NCBI GenBank assembly: GCA_963965975.1
Contig: OZ014411.1
Coordinates: forward strand, 19,372,446-19,436,445
Origin: Xestospongia bergquistia
Taxonomy: Eukaryota > Porifera > Demospongiae > Haplosclerida > Petrosiidae
Direction of reading: 5' to 3'
DNA length: 64,000 nucleotides
Made by a program: the position numbers and the translations under genes. Positions 1 to 11,900 of the stretch are shown here, piece after piece (position 1 is the first letter of the stretch; each line of letters starts with the position of its first letter). The notes below the pieces were generated by a model. The model did not search any database. It worked only from the letters and a program-made list of their open reading frames with translations, and was not told the origin of the DNA.

Positions 1-48
1 AGTAATACAATTCTCAGAAAAGTCAACAATGTTCGTTCAAAAGTCTTC

Positions 49-50
<2 letters not shown>

Positions 51-97
<47 letters not shown>
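51..97. repeat. (TA)n microsatellite
   Basis: An uninterrupted run of alternating T and A of about 47 bp. No gene is seen between it and position 930; the stretch 98-930 is AT-rich with only short ORFs. Confidence 0.95.
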
Positions 98-100
<3 letters not shown>

Positions 101-933
101 ACATATTGAGATTTATAGCCTTGTATGTAATGCCTTATTGATGGCCTAGCGGCAGGTTTACAGTCAACTGTAAGTGGAATGGTTGGTAGGTGGATAGCAC
201 AAACACAATGTGCACGAAACAGAGCCCAAGTTTCAGCTATCTATTATCATAAACGTGTGAACATTAATTTTATTATTGTTTCCATCTTTGTGGATGTGTA
301 CATGATATGGTGGATTAAGTTAGCAAATGTTGAAGTGCTCACAAACAGTCTACAGGCAATCATTTGTTGCAGTGAGTAATGAGTTATTGTTCTAAAAATA
401 AGCCCATTATAGATGATTAAGATGAATATAATAGACATTATTATTTTGAAGCAGTTACATTATTATAACTATATTTTTATAGAAAACAATAAACAGAAAG
501 TGGTATCTTCAGTGGTCTTAAATAGCTTCGTAAGTTATAATTGGTATCACATAGTCTAAGCAAGGCTAGGTATATTGCCATAGCAACAATATGGTAAAAT
601 TAGACTCTATGAAACTGATTTCTCTAATACAGACCATTGTCAGAATGGACTTTAGTAATTTTGACTTTATTGCTGAATTTGCTCATGTTAGATGTTTTAA
701 AATTCCACAATACCAAGGGCGAGACACAAAGTAATTATTAAGATTTGTACACATTGTTTGGTTTGTTCAATGTAGATAAATTAGTACATGTTGATCTAGT
801 ATTGATAGTATGTATGATACAAAGATAGTGCTTATAATAAATGTAGCCTTGTTGTTTGTTGAGTGTTATGTGAAAAATTATGTATGAGAAAATATAAGTG
901 ATACATTTGATAATTGATACTATATTTTTATAA

Positions 934-1545
934 CAGTTCCATAGCTTTTGATGACAGTAATGGTTCATTTACTGTCATTACAATCCCTGACATATCTATA
1001 TGGTAAAGAAGAGTATACTGCCTCTTAATTCTGGGTATCATGCACTTTATATTAGCTGTATGATGGTAGCTGGATACTTTATATAGAAGAAAAAGACATT
1101 TCATTATCAGGGTACCATCCATACAGCCAATATAAAGTGAATGATATATGAGAAAGAGTACTGCTTTATTTGTGGAATAAAAAATGACAAATTTGAACAT
1201 GGACAGCAAGCCAAAGTAACAGTAAACATACTGCACTTATTTTTTTTACATACTATAGGGTTTTGACAATCATGTACAAAAGATCACAACATATGGAACT
1301 ATATCTATTTTGCTCTCCATTTGGACATTAACCTCTTGATGATCACAATGCTATGTGTATGAGAATGTAAGCATGCATTTGTTTTCCTATTTTATTTGCA
1401 TTGCAATTCTGTATAGCTGAAAAAAAAACAAATGCTTCTTTCCATTGTGTATGGCTAAAGTATTTGGAGGAAAGATCTCTGAAGATCATAGTCAATCTGC
1501 ACCACAAGAGAACCAAGATATGGTGAAACTTAAAATGTTGTAAGG
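934..1545 (+). pseudogene. Broken 3' part of an IP3-receptor-like channel gene
   Basis: Plus-strand translation gives pieces that match the C-terminal exons of the channel gene found on the minus strand further right. In order: about 934-1090, a luminal loop and helix (FDDSNGSFTVI, then LGIMHFILAV with an in-frame stop); about 1141-1215, the zinc-finger exon (EYCFICGIKNDKFEHGQQAK); about 1258-1370, a decayed copy of the next exon (GFDNHV, with stops); and about 1437-1545, the last exon (PLCMAKVFGGKIS). The pore exons that should lie between the first two pieces are missing. Stops and frameshifts make it a pseudogene. Around 1044-1138 the same coding segment occurs in both orientations, forming an imperfect inverted repeat. 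It lies in opposite orientation to the other family members in the window. Confidence 0.75.
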
Positions 1546-1935
1546 GTCTCTGGAAACTAAACTGATCTGAACTTAAATAATTAAGTAACTAATTCTACAG
1601 TTAAACATTGTAACTTAAGAGTAACATTATTGAAGCTGCATTATTTTTAGATTTATGGATAAGAGATTAGAACATATATTATCTATTACTACTTTCACAT
1701 ATATTTTTCCTGATATTAAGTAAAAGCTTGTTATATTCTTCAGTTGTCACATCATGTACACCGCATAAATAAATGGTGTAAGACCACTTACAGTACATCT
1801 AATTAAGACAGCATATTATAAAGGGGACTGCATTAACTGAACTGTAGCAAAGGGTATTGATGATCTAGCTGTTAATTTTAAGAATCCAGATATTATTATT
1901 TGATGGAATTAAATTGATAAACAAAGATAATATTG

Positions 1936-4900
1936 TTAGTATCCTAGTGATCTAAGGAAAGACATAGTAAGTGTTTTATAGTTGCCATGAATATGAATAT
2001 GCCCAGTTAATTCATCTACACGAGTCAATAAATTAGGGACAGCTATATGCTTCCTTAGCATCTGCTCCAGGACCTACATAAGATGAAAAACATTATTCAG
2101 TAGTAAATAGTAGACTTTGTCCATATTGATGTCATAAAATGAATATGGTAATAAAATGATTTTGTATCAATCAAATAAAAAGATTATGACTGAAAAAAAT
2201 CATCCTATGAATGTCTTGCAAGATACTGACTTCACAGTGAACCAAATACTAGAGCTACAAAGATTTAGAGCAGTGTTTGTAGAAGACTATAGCTATAGAA
2301 CACTATATATGCCAGATAGTAAAAATAACATAAAAGCAATCATAATCATGTCGTTTATCTCAGTGTGTAAACTAACATGCTACAGTGTAGCTATAATAAG
2401 ACATAGGGGTAGCTCTATATAAATGTAGTAATAAAAATAAAATGGCAACAATGGCATTAATATATAATAGCACACTAGTATTAATAAGCATATATGTGCA
2501 CACACCTTGATATCTTCAATTTATATTGTAAATATTGAATATTATACTATGATAGAGACTATGTCATCTTATTGGTGTCCTTGATAGAAAATTTACATTT
2601 TACAGAGTTAAAAACTATCTTTATTAGTTTTTATAGCATAAATTCAGAGTGTCAGACAGCCTTATAAATGTTTGGGACCATGTGTTAACTCTATAGGTAT
2701 GTTTGTTTTATATTATTGTTGTATGTATACAACAGCAAAGGCAATGAAAATCCACAAAAGCCCCCAGGTTATAAAAGCTGATATCTCTGACTTACCTCAG
2801 TGAAAAAGATTATTAACTAAATTGCTGACTAACTGATGCAATATACATCACCAATATAAGGTATATGAGACATATCCTGTCAATTTCTTTTAGATTACTA
2901 ATTTATTTTTAAGACGAAATAACTTTTTATGTATCTTATCTGGCAAAAAGATAATGTGAAATTCTTTCTGATTGAGTCCTATTTGTCATGTTTGATACTG
3001 TGATATGTCATGTAAGAGATAAAATGGTCACATGGCAAGGTGAGGCTGAAAGAGGCCAAACAAAAATATTTTTACATTTTATGCCAATTTGAGATTTATT
3101 TGTACGTGACTGTCTTAATATTGCTAATACATGTAGCCATAATTTATCTTAACTGTGAATTTTGTGATGTCAATTTTGCAATTTTGTTTTTCACTTTGCA
3201 GATTCTACAAACAACAAAATAACCTTTGTTTATGATATTACATATTTGTCATTAGTACTATCAACATAACATTAATTACGTGAACTATATTTCTATATTG
3301 TGATATTAGAAAAGAATGGCATTTGTGCTCAACTTTATAGTATATTTGAAAAGACAGATGCAAAGACTCACATGAATGTCTCCTTCTATTTTTCTGACTA
3401 TAGTGACAACTCTAGTACGTCCATTCTTATAATCCTGATAAACAGGTAAGTTATTTGTATGACTTCTTCGAACAACAAAGGGCACTGCAATAGAGAAACC
3501 AGGTATATGAACATTAGAAGTAAATACCTGTATAATTTATTGACAGATATATTTAGGTAGGTTTTAGGAATAGTTGATTTCTGATTGTTATTAGGACTAT
3601 CGTTATCATAAGAAGACTTTTATATGGCATTACACATTTGACTAAAACTAAAGAAGTATCTTAAGCCTACTATTAACAAAGATAGCTCACAGGAGGTCAA
3701 GGCATATAGGATATGGTTCAATGAATTAGGTTGTGAAGTATTACATTAATTTCCTTAACAATTTCACACTTCAGTATTACAGTTTAATGTCAATTTTAGT
3801 ACAAGAGTCATAATCAACATTTATCCTAGCAACTATTGATAACTCAAAAACTGTTTAAATAGTAACCTCACCTCTTATGCTGACCAAGATTGAAATATAC
3901 ATGCCATAGCTTTTAATCAAACAATCTATTATAAATTCATTTCCCATTACCACAGACCACTTGCAGCCAAGCCCATTCATACACACACACTATGAAAATA
4001 CATACTGTCTACATTGTATCCTTTCTGAACAAACTGCTGGCATTTCTAGTTATAGAATATTCTATAGTTATCATTAATTCTATTATCCTTAATTCAAACA
4101 TCTGATTAAGATTATAATGGTAAAAATCAACTTAAGATTATTGTGATGGTTCATTTCTTGAAAGTTCTTTGTGAACATTATTGAAATGTTTTGAAGTTGT
4201 TTGCCTGATTAGTTGTTATTTTGCTTTGGATACATTTCAACTGTTTCCAAATGTTCAGTTGTACTTACAGAGTACACACAGTCACCACACAATAATGTCT
4301 GTGATGTCAAGTAACTTTTGAATGAAAAGAATGTTATTTAATTTATATGGGATTTCTGTTACACTATACTTTCCTGTGAAGGTAACTAAGCAGTATTTAC
4401 TGACCTAATCTTTGGTTGTTTAATCATATCAAAATTATTCTGGGAATTCTCAAAAAGTCCTTGTAATATAATGTTAAGCTGATTTGATGAGCAGAGTATA
4501 TACAAATAGTATGTGGTCAGGCAGGAAGATTCAAAAATACTAATTCGTTAATTCAGATTAGCTATCCTCTGCTATGTGTAGACTGCCAACTGCAAAGCAG
4601 CACAAAGGACCAATCCTTCATTGCTTGAGAAACCATACCCATGACCATTCATTAACAATAGACAATGGTTACCATGAATTTGTGATATCACTACTTAACA
4701 AAAGTTACAGATTTGTGACACAGACTTTATGGTAAGTATTTCTACCTGTACCTCTTAAATTTTTTGTCTATATTTTGTTTGTATTGAGTTTGAAGGACAG
4801 TTTGTGGTATTTCATAAATAATAACATCATCAATGAAACATTAGTGTAGCTTCATTTCTTGAAAGTTCATTGTAAAGATTGTCAAAACATTTTGAAGTTG

Positions 4901-5794
4901 TTTGTCTGATTAGTTGTTATTTTTACCTTCTAAAACATTTCAATAATTTCAAATATTTCTTTGTAGTTACAAGTGCACACAGTTGCACATGACTAATATA
5001 TCCCTTATGTCATGGAACTGAGTCAAGGTTCAAATGGAACCTGAACAAATAATTATACTAAACTTTAACTTATCAGCCTATTATTGACCTCATCTTTAGC
5101 TATCTAACTATATCAAAATTATTATATAATAAATAGCAATTCTATAAAAGTCATCATGATATTAAAGTGATTTGATGATTGTCTATACATTTGTGTTATA
5201 AAGAAATACCTCAAGGTTTGAAAAAACAAGCCTTCCAGATTTTACAAGGTATTCTTAATCCTATACAAAATGGATCAGATTACTATGAGAGCCAAATAAC
5301 CCTCAAAACTGAAGTCATTTTGATGACTAGTTTAATTAAAGTGGGCCTATCTGTTAATGTTAGTTTTTGAAACTTACTGGGAAAGAGGTATCAATTGGAA
5401 ATTATAACATTAAAGGATTTTTAAAGAAGAGTATACTGTCAGAATGTATGTCAAAGATATATTAAGCATATTCATATAGAATTTAGGTTGAGGACACACC
5501 CCAAATCATCAATAACATGTGGGCACTATTAACTTGTTCATAAACTAAATGTTTTGTCAAAAATCAACTTCACACTCTAATAATTTACTAATTACTAGTA
5601 TATGACTTACATGTGGTAGTTGATGAGTCTTGAGTGAGATCTTGACTCATTGAACAAAATCTGTTATTAAGACCAAGTACCACCTCCAGTGTAAAGGTCA
5701 CATTAATGAAATAAAGTACAAGAACATGATAAAACAGCTAACTAGCGGTTTCTCTTACAGTTCTTCTGAGAGCAAAGCAAAATTTTACAGCCAT
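1936..5794 (-). CDS. MRPL49: Mitochondrial large-subunit ribosomal protein mL49 (MRPL49/IMG2 family)
   Basis: Minus-strand gene modelled with three phase-0 exons: 5794-5759 (MAVKFCFALRRT, then a GTAAGA donor), 3527-3372 and 2073-1936 (ending SFLRSLGY and TAA). This gives 109 residues. The second and third exons carry the family core, with FVVRRS, NLPVYQDYKNGRTR, IVRKIEGDIH and then TRVDELTGHIHIHGNY, which parallel the human protein (FVRRS, NIPVY, VIRKVEGDI, VNEVTGTLRIKGY). The product is expected in the mitochondrial ribosome; the basic, hydrophobic start looks like a targeting peptide. The protein is shorter than the human one (about 166 residues), because the Pro/Trp-rich segment before the core was not found. 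The first exon is the least certain part. The gene is divergent from the ABCA gene and probably shares its promoter. Confidence 0.68.
4147..5190. repeat. Diverged tandem duplication inside the large mL49 intron
   Basis: About 4147-4520 and 4850-5190 share the same order of landmarks: TTCATTTCTTGAAAGTTC, then TTTTGAAGTTGTTTG, CTGATTAGTTGTTATTTT, a cacacagt stretch, TATCAAAATTATT and finally GTGATTTGATGA or a close variant. The copies are roughly 75-80% alike by eye, in direct orientation. No coding potential is seen in either. Confidence 0.7.
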
Positions 5795-5911
5795 CCTGTG
5801 GATGTGGCAGTTAGGGTGTGTCTTCAATGATTGGGAATTCCCTATACGCCCACTCTGGCACTCTCATAACTGCAACGAGCCTGTGTACGAGGCTAAACTG
5901 CCACTAGAAGA
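5795..5911. promoter_or_regulatory. Candidate bidirectional promoter between mL49 and ABCA
   Basis: Only 117 bp separate the mL49 start codon (minus) from the ABCA start codon (plus). The block from about 5740 to 6060 is visibly richer in CpG than its surroundings, which are CpG-poor. It contains AGCCTGTGTACGAGGCTA near 5878-5895, close to one arm of the perfect palindrome at 56185-56226. No TATA box is evident. The promoter assignment is inferred from spacing and base composition. Confidence 0.5.
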
Positions 5912-8900
5912 ATGTCTGCTAATCGCTGTTTCTTGGGCTGCACGTTATTATTCAGACAGTTTCTACTGTTATTGTGGAAGAATTTTCTTCTTCAAGTGAG
6001 TGACTTTGTTACTGTTCGTATAATTTACGATTTAGTCTCGCCGAGGCCTTCCTCAAATCAAAGGGGTGGTATCTCTAGACTAAAAGCAACCTTTGTTTCA
6101 CAAGTTCAATCATTGCATGATATATGAGAGGCCAGGTATATTTCAGTAGTTGATTGAATGACCAGTTGGTTATGCATATATATGTTAAACATAGTTCAAG
6201 TTATAGCTTAGGATGAGGTCTAGGTATAAGTGTATACACAGCTAGAAAGGATGATTATTGTTAACTTCATATAAAAAATCACTCATAGCTGCTAATCGTA
6301 ACACGTGCTAATTTTGTGAAAATTTTAACACAGTCTACAAGGCAACAATATATTACACTGAAGAACAGCTCTATGATTTAAAGTATTGAAATTTCAGTGA
6401 CTACATGACTTACTTAGTATGATCATTTTGATGTCATGTGAATGTAGTTATAATAGCTGTTTTTATAGTAAGTTGTTATTAATTGTATATCTCATCAAAT
6501 ATTTATCTCATTGTGATTTGTTATATGTATCTTGGATTAGATTCGTCGTCCCATTGGAACTTTGTTTGAAATAGCAATTCCTCTAATTGGTATAGCCCTT
6601 CTTGTTGGTTTAAGGTGAGCCCATATAAAGGGAAAGCTCATTATATTAATATGAATTGTTTGTGCTTCTATGTTTACTAAAATTTATAATGTTATGGTTA
6701 CATAATCATTTGAGTAGTTAATTTAGCTGTATTTGAGAAATTTTATAATTTATAAATCGACTTAATTTTTTATAAAACATGTACAGGTAGCATGATGAAA
6801 ATAACAAAGAACATTAGTTATGGTATTACTGATAAGAATAATTTTATAGTAGTTAAACTCTCTTTTCTATTAAAGCTTGACCATAGGCTTGATGTTGACT
6901 ATGAAATCTAGATAATCTAGCTATAGTATACCAATTAAATTGCTTACACAAATTGTTTACTGAATAAAAATGTTAAAGTTGACTAGCAAATGTTGCCTCT
7001 ATTAGTCTATTGACTATAAAATTATAAACAGTATAGTGTATAAGTTAATAGCGGACAAAATTTTCATTTGGCTAATGTATACCTGCAAAATGATAAGATA
7101 ATGTGTCCACTAAATAGATGCGACTACATTTCAAATAAAACAAGATTGTAGTTATTAAAAGATTATAATAAATTGTTACTTTGATGGTACTGTTGTTGCT
7201 ATATTGTGCATATAAGGGACTACAGTTTGTTACAAATGAAGATTGGAAAGTTAGGAAAGCTTTGGTGCCTCTCAAAGACATTTCTTGTTATAAGTAGTTG
7301 TTAGTATATGTATACAATTATATGAATGTAACCTGATTTACAAAAAGGGATTACTTCTGTGAGATTATTTTGGCCTGATTATGAAAAGGGACCACTGTTA
7401 AGACATCTCAATAAATTGTTTTGTATACATACAATTACCATGAATAGTTTTGCATATATAGCAACTGTATGTATACAAAATTGTATTTTTAAGATGTTTT
7501 AACAGTGGTCTTTTTTAATAATCTGGTCACAAATGTTCTACCAGATGTGGTCCGTTATTGCAAATCAGTTCGCATATAAATTATAGTACACACAAGAAAA
7601 TTTATTTATAGGAGTGATTGTCTTGCTTTGCCAAAAAACAAGACAATCATATTAATCATATTAATGTATAATTATTTGTTTTTACTAAATTAGGCAAGCC
7701 TTTAACAGTGCAGACACTAGTAGTGAATACTGTTTTACAACATTTGGTTCAGACTCATTAGCAATTCCAAATCAGATTCATGACAATATAAATGTTTACT
7801 ATGCTCCCAATACTTCAGAATATGGTAAGATGGTTACATAGTTTATTTCATATTATTATAAGTATGTTTATGATTTTGTGATGTTGTGTTATTGACAGTA
7901 ATAAGTATGAGCAAACTATGGTAGCACTAGATGGTCAAAAAACAATGCTATAGAATGTGTATATAGGTCCTAGAAGTTAATGGGTGTGGCTAACTTTGAT
8001 TCTAAGTCAGACATTTTCAACATATTTTTGTATTTATAAATTAAAAAATAAATACAAAATCTTAGTGGTTTGTCTGAAGAAAATATCATCACACGACTCA
8101 CATATTATTTTATAAGTTAACCTCACAAAGCCAATTGACTAAGTCAATTAGTCAAGAGTCCACACTTTGTGAATATCCTAATAAAATTATGACCATACTT
8201 AGAATTACTAATAACATTTCATAGTAAGTTCTACAGCACCGAGGAATCCCTTGTTCTATTAGTTATTTTTTATGTAAACAAGTTGTATAGAAAATGTATA
8301 CTTCATTATAACATGAGTTGTTCAGTATGTAATTTTTGTAGAAATCTTTAATGTGTATTTAAGTAAAACGATTTTTGACTTTTGTCTAATGGTATCTCTT
8401 TCCTATAGCACAAAACTTGTCACTGAATTACATTGCACCAGTATTATTAAAGAGTGGTATAAATTTAGTGGGAGTGGCTACACAAGATGACTTTAATTCG
8501 TCTGGTTGGTATTCCAGCTACTGTTTCCATAATGGTGCAGGTTTGTAGGGTTAATTTAGCTAATAAATGTGTTTATTAAAGAGTAATAGATGTTTTAGAA
8601 ACAACATTTACATTTCTTGCATATTACAATAATATGGCGTAATTTGCTTATAATGATAACAATTTATTTACTACCAAAAACAATAATGTAATTTTAACCT
8701 TAAACTTCATTAATATGAAGTACTGGAATTTTTTTAGGGATATTCTTTGAGAATCTTGACAATGATGATGTTAGATACAGTATACGATTGTCAAGTACCT
8801 TTACTGAGTGGCATACATCACAAGTAATAGATCCATTTCAACTACTTGGACCAAGAACTGAGAAGTATATTATCATATTATATATAATTATATTATGTAA

Positions 8901-11900
8901 ATGTTTTGTTATTATAGTCCATATATAACTATGGGATTTATGCAATTAGAGAAGATTATTAATGAGGCAATAATTGAATGGAAAACTGGACAAGACTTTA
9001 ACATTGAAGTTGCTGTCAGGGTAAGAATTGTTCTGATTTATTATTTATTTTAACATGTAACAAATGTATTTTATTTGATAGCAATTTCCATATCCAAAAT
9101 ATAAAGATGACATTTTCTTTTTGGTTACTGAATTTATTCTCCCTGTTCTAATTGTTGTCTCATTTCTTTATTCTGCTGGAGTCTTTGTTAAGGTAACTCA
9201 TTTATAAGGGATGATAGAATTGTATTGCTTAATTGTAAGTGAGTACCAAAAAGAAATTTGATATGATATTAATATTAACATTTTATTGGTTTTAAATATT
9301 TGTATTGGGATAACATTTATAAATAGGAATTTTTTATATTAATTATAGGATAATACTTATTATGAGAAGTGAGGACAAAAGCTTTAGTTTAAATTTTGTT
9401 TTAGAAAGTCTAATTGCCCTACTCCTCTGTTATATGACTACTTTAACATGATCACTGTAGTCATAGCAATTATTATTATTATTATTAATGACAGGAGCTG
9501 GTTTTAGAGAAGGAGACTCGTATTCGTGAGACAATGAAAATGATGGGACTTAGTAACTGGATTCTTTGGACATCATGGTTTACAAAACAGTTACTGTTTT
9601 ATCTTTTACCTATTATCATTAATACAATATTACTTAAAGTAAGTGTTAATATGTCTAGACTACTATGTACTATATTATGTAGTATTACATATATTATAAT
9701 TTATATGTTGTGTTATGTATAGTATAATATAGTGTCTAGTATAGTGTAGTATATTACATGATATGATATATGGTATAATATAATTTATATGTTGTGTTAT
9801 ATATAGTATATATGTGCTATATTGTGTTGTATATTATAATTATGTCACATTATATAATTATGGAAATATGTTCTGTCAGGAATCCATAGGCTCACGAAGA
9901 TGGCTATGGGTTCCTGGCTACATATATATTATTATTTCATCTATACATATTAGTGATAGTAATAGTATTAACAGGAGTAGGCAATAGAAAGTAACAGATA
10001 GTCTTCTCTTCCATGTTACTATAGTGTAAACATAAAAAGGAAATAAACTACATCGTGCATACATATAAAGGTTGCTATTGAGATGTGAAATAGAATCTCA
10101 TAACTCTGATTATCAACTACATGTACATGATTACTCATTAGTACATTAGTAATAAGAACAGAATTGTGTTTGTTGGTAAATAAGCAAATCTATTTTTAAT
10201 GTGTGTAATAAATACTGCTGCTATCTACTTTCAATTTAGTATGGTGGTATATTTCCAAAGAGCAATGTCTTCCTTATTTTTATCTTTTTGATAATGTTTA
10301 TGATTTCTGGGATTGCTTTTTGTTTCTTCATCAGGTGAGATAATAATAATGTGTTGTATTAACTTTGTATTGTATATTCTAGTGTTCTTGATGTTCATAA
10401 TAATGATTTTCTTATTGTTTTCTAGTGTTTGGTTCAATTCAGCCAGGATTGGTCTGATGGCTGGTTTGGTTACGTGGTTCTTGACAATTATACCATATTT
10501 CCCGTTTATTAATAATAGTCTCTATCAGAAATTACTGCTGTAAGTAAATCATACTGTTAGTAGTTTTAACTTTTATAACATTAACAACAACCAATTTGTA
10601 GCTCACATTACTATTGACTCTATAGTTCATGTGAATTACTTATAATATAATTTGTTGGTATGTTAATATTATTACAAGGAATCAAATTGTTATATTTTAC
10701 ATGAATTTTGAATTCCATAGTGTTCCATTTAATCTACAAATTAGTTGGTTAAAGTAATATATTTTTCAACGATCTTTGTTTGATATTTTTATGTTGCATT
10801 GCACTAATGATAGAGATTGTCATGTAACATTGATTTTAAATCTATTATTGCCATGGTTAACATTCTCATTAACATATAAAATCATATGTTGTTTAATTTT
10901 CTCTTACAGAGGAGGTAAACTTGGTATCTGTTTATTTCCAAACTCCTGTGTTGGGTTTGGAATTAGAGTCTTGTCAAGGTTAGAATATCGTCAAGAGGGA
11001 CTTATATTTTCAAACTTTGCCAAACCACTCTCTCTTGATGACCCACTGTCAATGGGATGGGTTGTTTTTATGTTAATTGTTGATACAGTCCTATTCATGA
11101 TACTATATTGGTAAGTTAACATCGCTTTTATTATTACAATGGAATGAGTAAGTAGAACATGTATGCCTGTGGCCCACACCCACACCTACACACACACACA
11201 CACACAGAATTTAACATATGAATATCCTTTTATATATATTTCATAACAGGTACATTGATGCAGTCAAACCTGGAACTTATGGTGTACCAAAACCCTTGTA
11301 TTTTGTTTTCCTACCTTCTTACTGGTGTAATAGTATTGCAAGGAGACCTATAAAGGTATATAATAGATAATATTAATTTATTATTATATACTTTGTTGTT
11401 AAAGCTTGAAGAGTTAGAGGAGATATCAGATCCGTATTATAATCCTGATGCTCATGAAGAAGAACCCACTGATTTACCTGTTGGAATTGTCATTACTGAT
11501 CTTACTAAAATTTATGACAGACATGTGAGTTGTTTATTGTTTTAGATATAGACTTTAGACTTTAGACATCAACTTACTTGACTACAATACAGTACCCAGT
11601 TTATCTTCAATAAAACTGATACATGCTCTTGCATATACTTGTGGTTCTGGATTCTTGTAAAGTAATTATTACATTTCTAAGGCTGACCTAACCACATGCA
11701 TGTATATACAGAAAAAGTTAGCTAACGTTTTGCTACACCGTTCACATTAGTTTGCTCATACTAAGACTCTTGGCAGTTAACCCCATTAATTTCAGCTATT
11801 ATTAACTGGATATTTTTGTGAGCAATGACTTGATATTATTTGTAATAAACACATAACAATAAACCTGTTTATTAATCATTACATGTTATTACTAATCCAA

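Noticed and set aside
928-1236. A 102-codon minus-strand ORF over the left pseudogene
   Set aside because: The plus-strand reading matches the channel family; the minus ORF is its shadow apart from the short inverted segment.
2156-2422. 88-codon plus-strand ORF
   Set aside because: No motif, AT-driven composition, and it lies in an mL49 intron; nothing supports it.
5802-5999. 65-codon ORF overlapping the ABCA first exon
   Set aside because: The frame starting at 5912 gives [14 protein letters not shown] and splices into IRRPIG, the family N-terminus; this ORF is a shadow.
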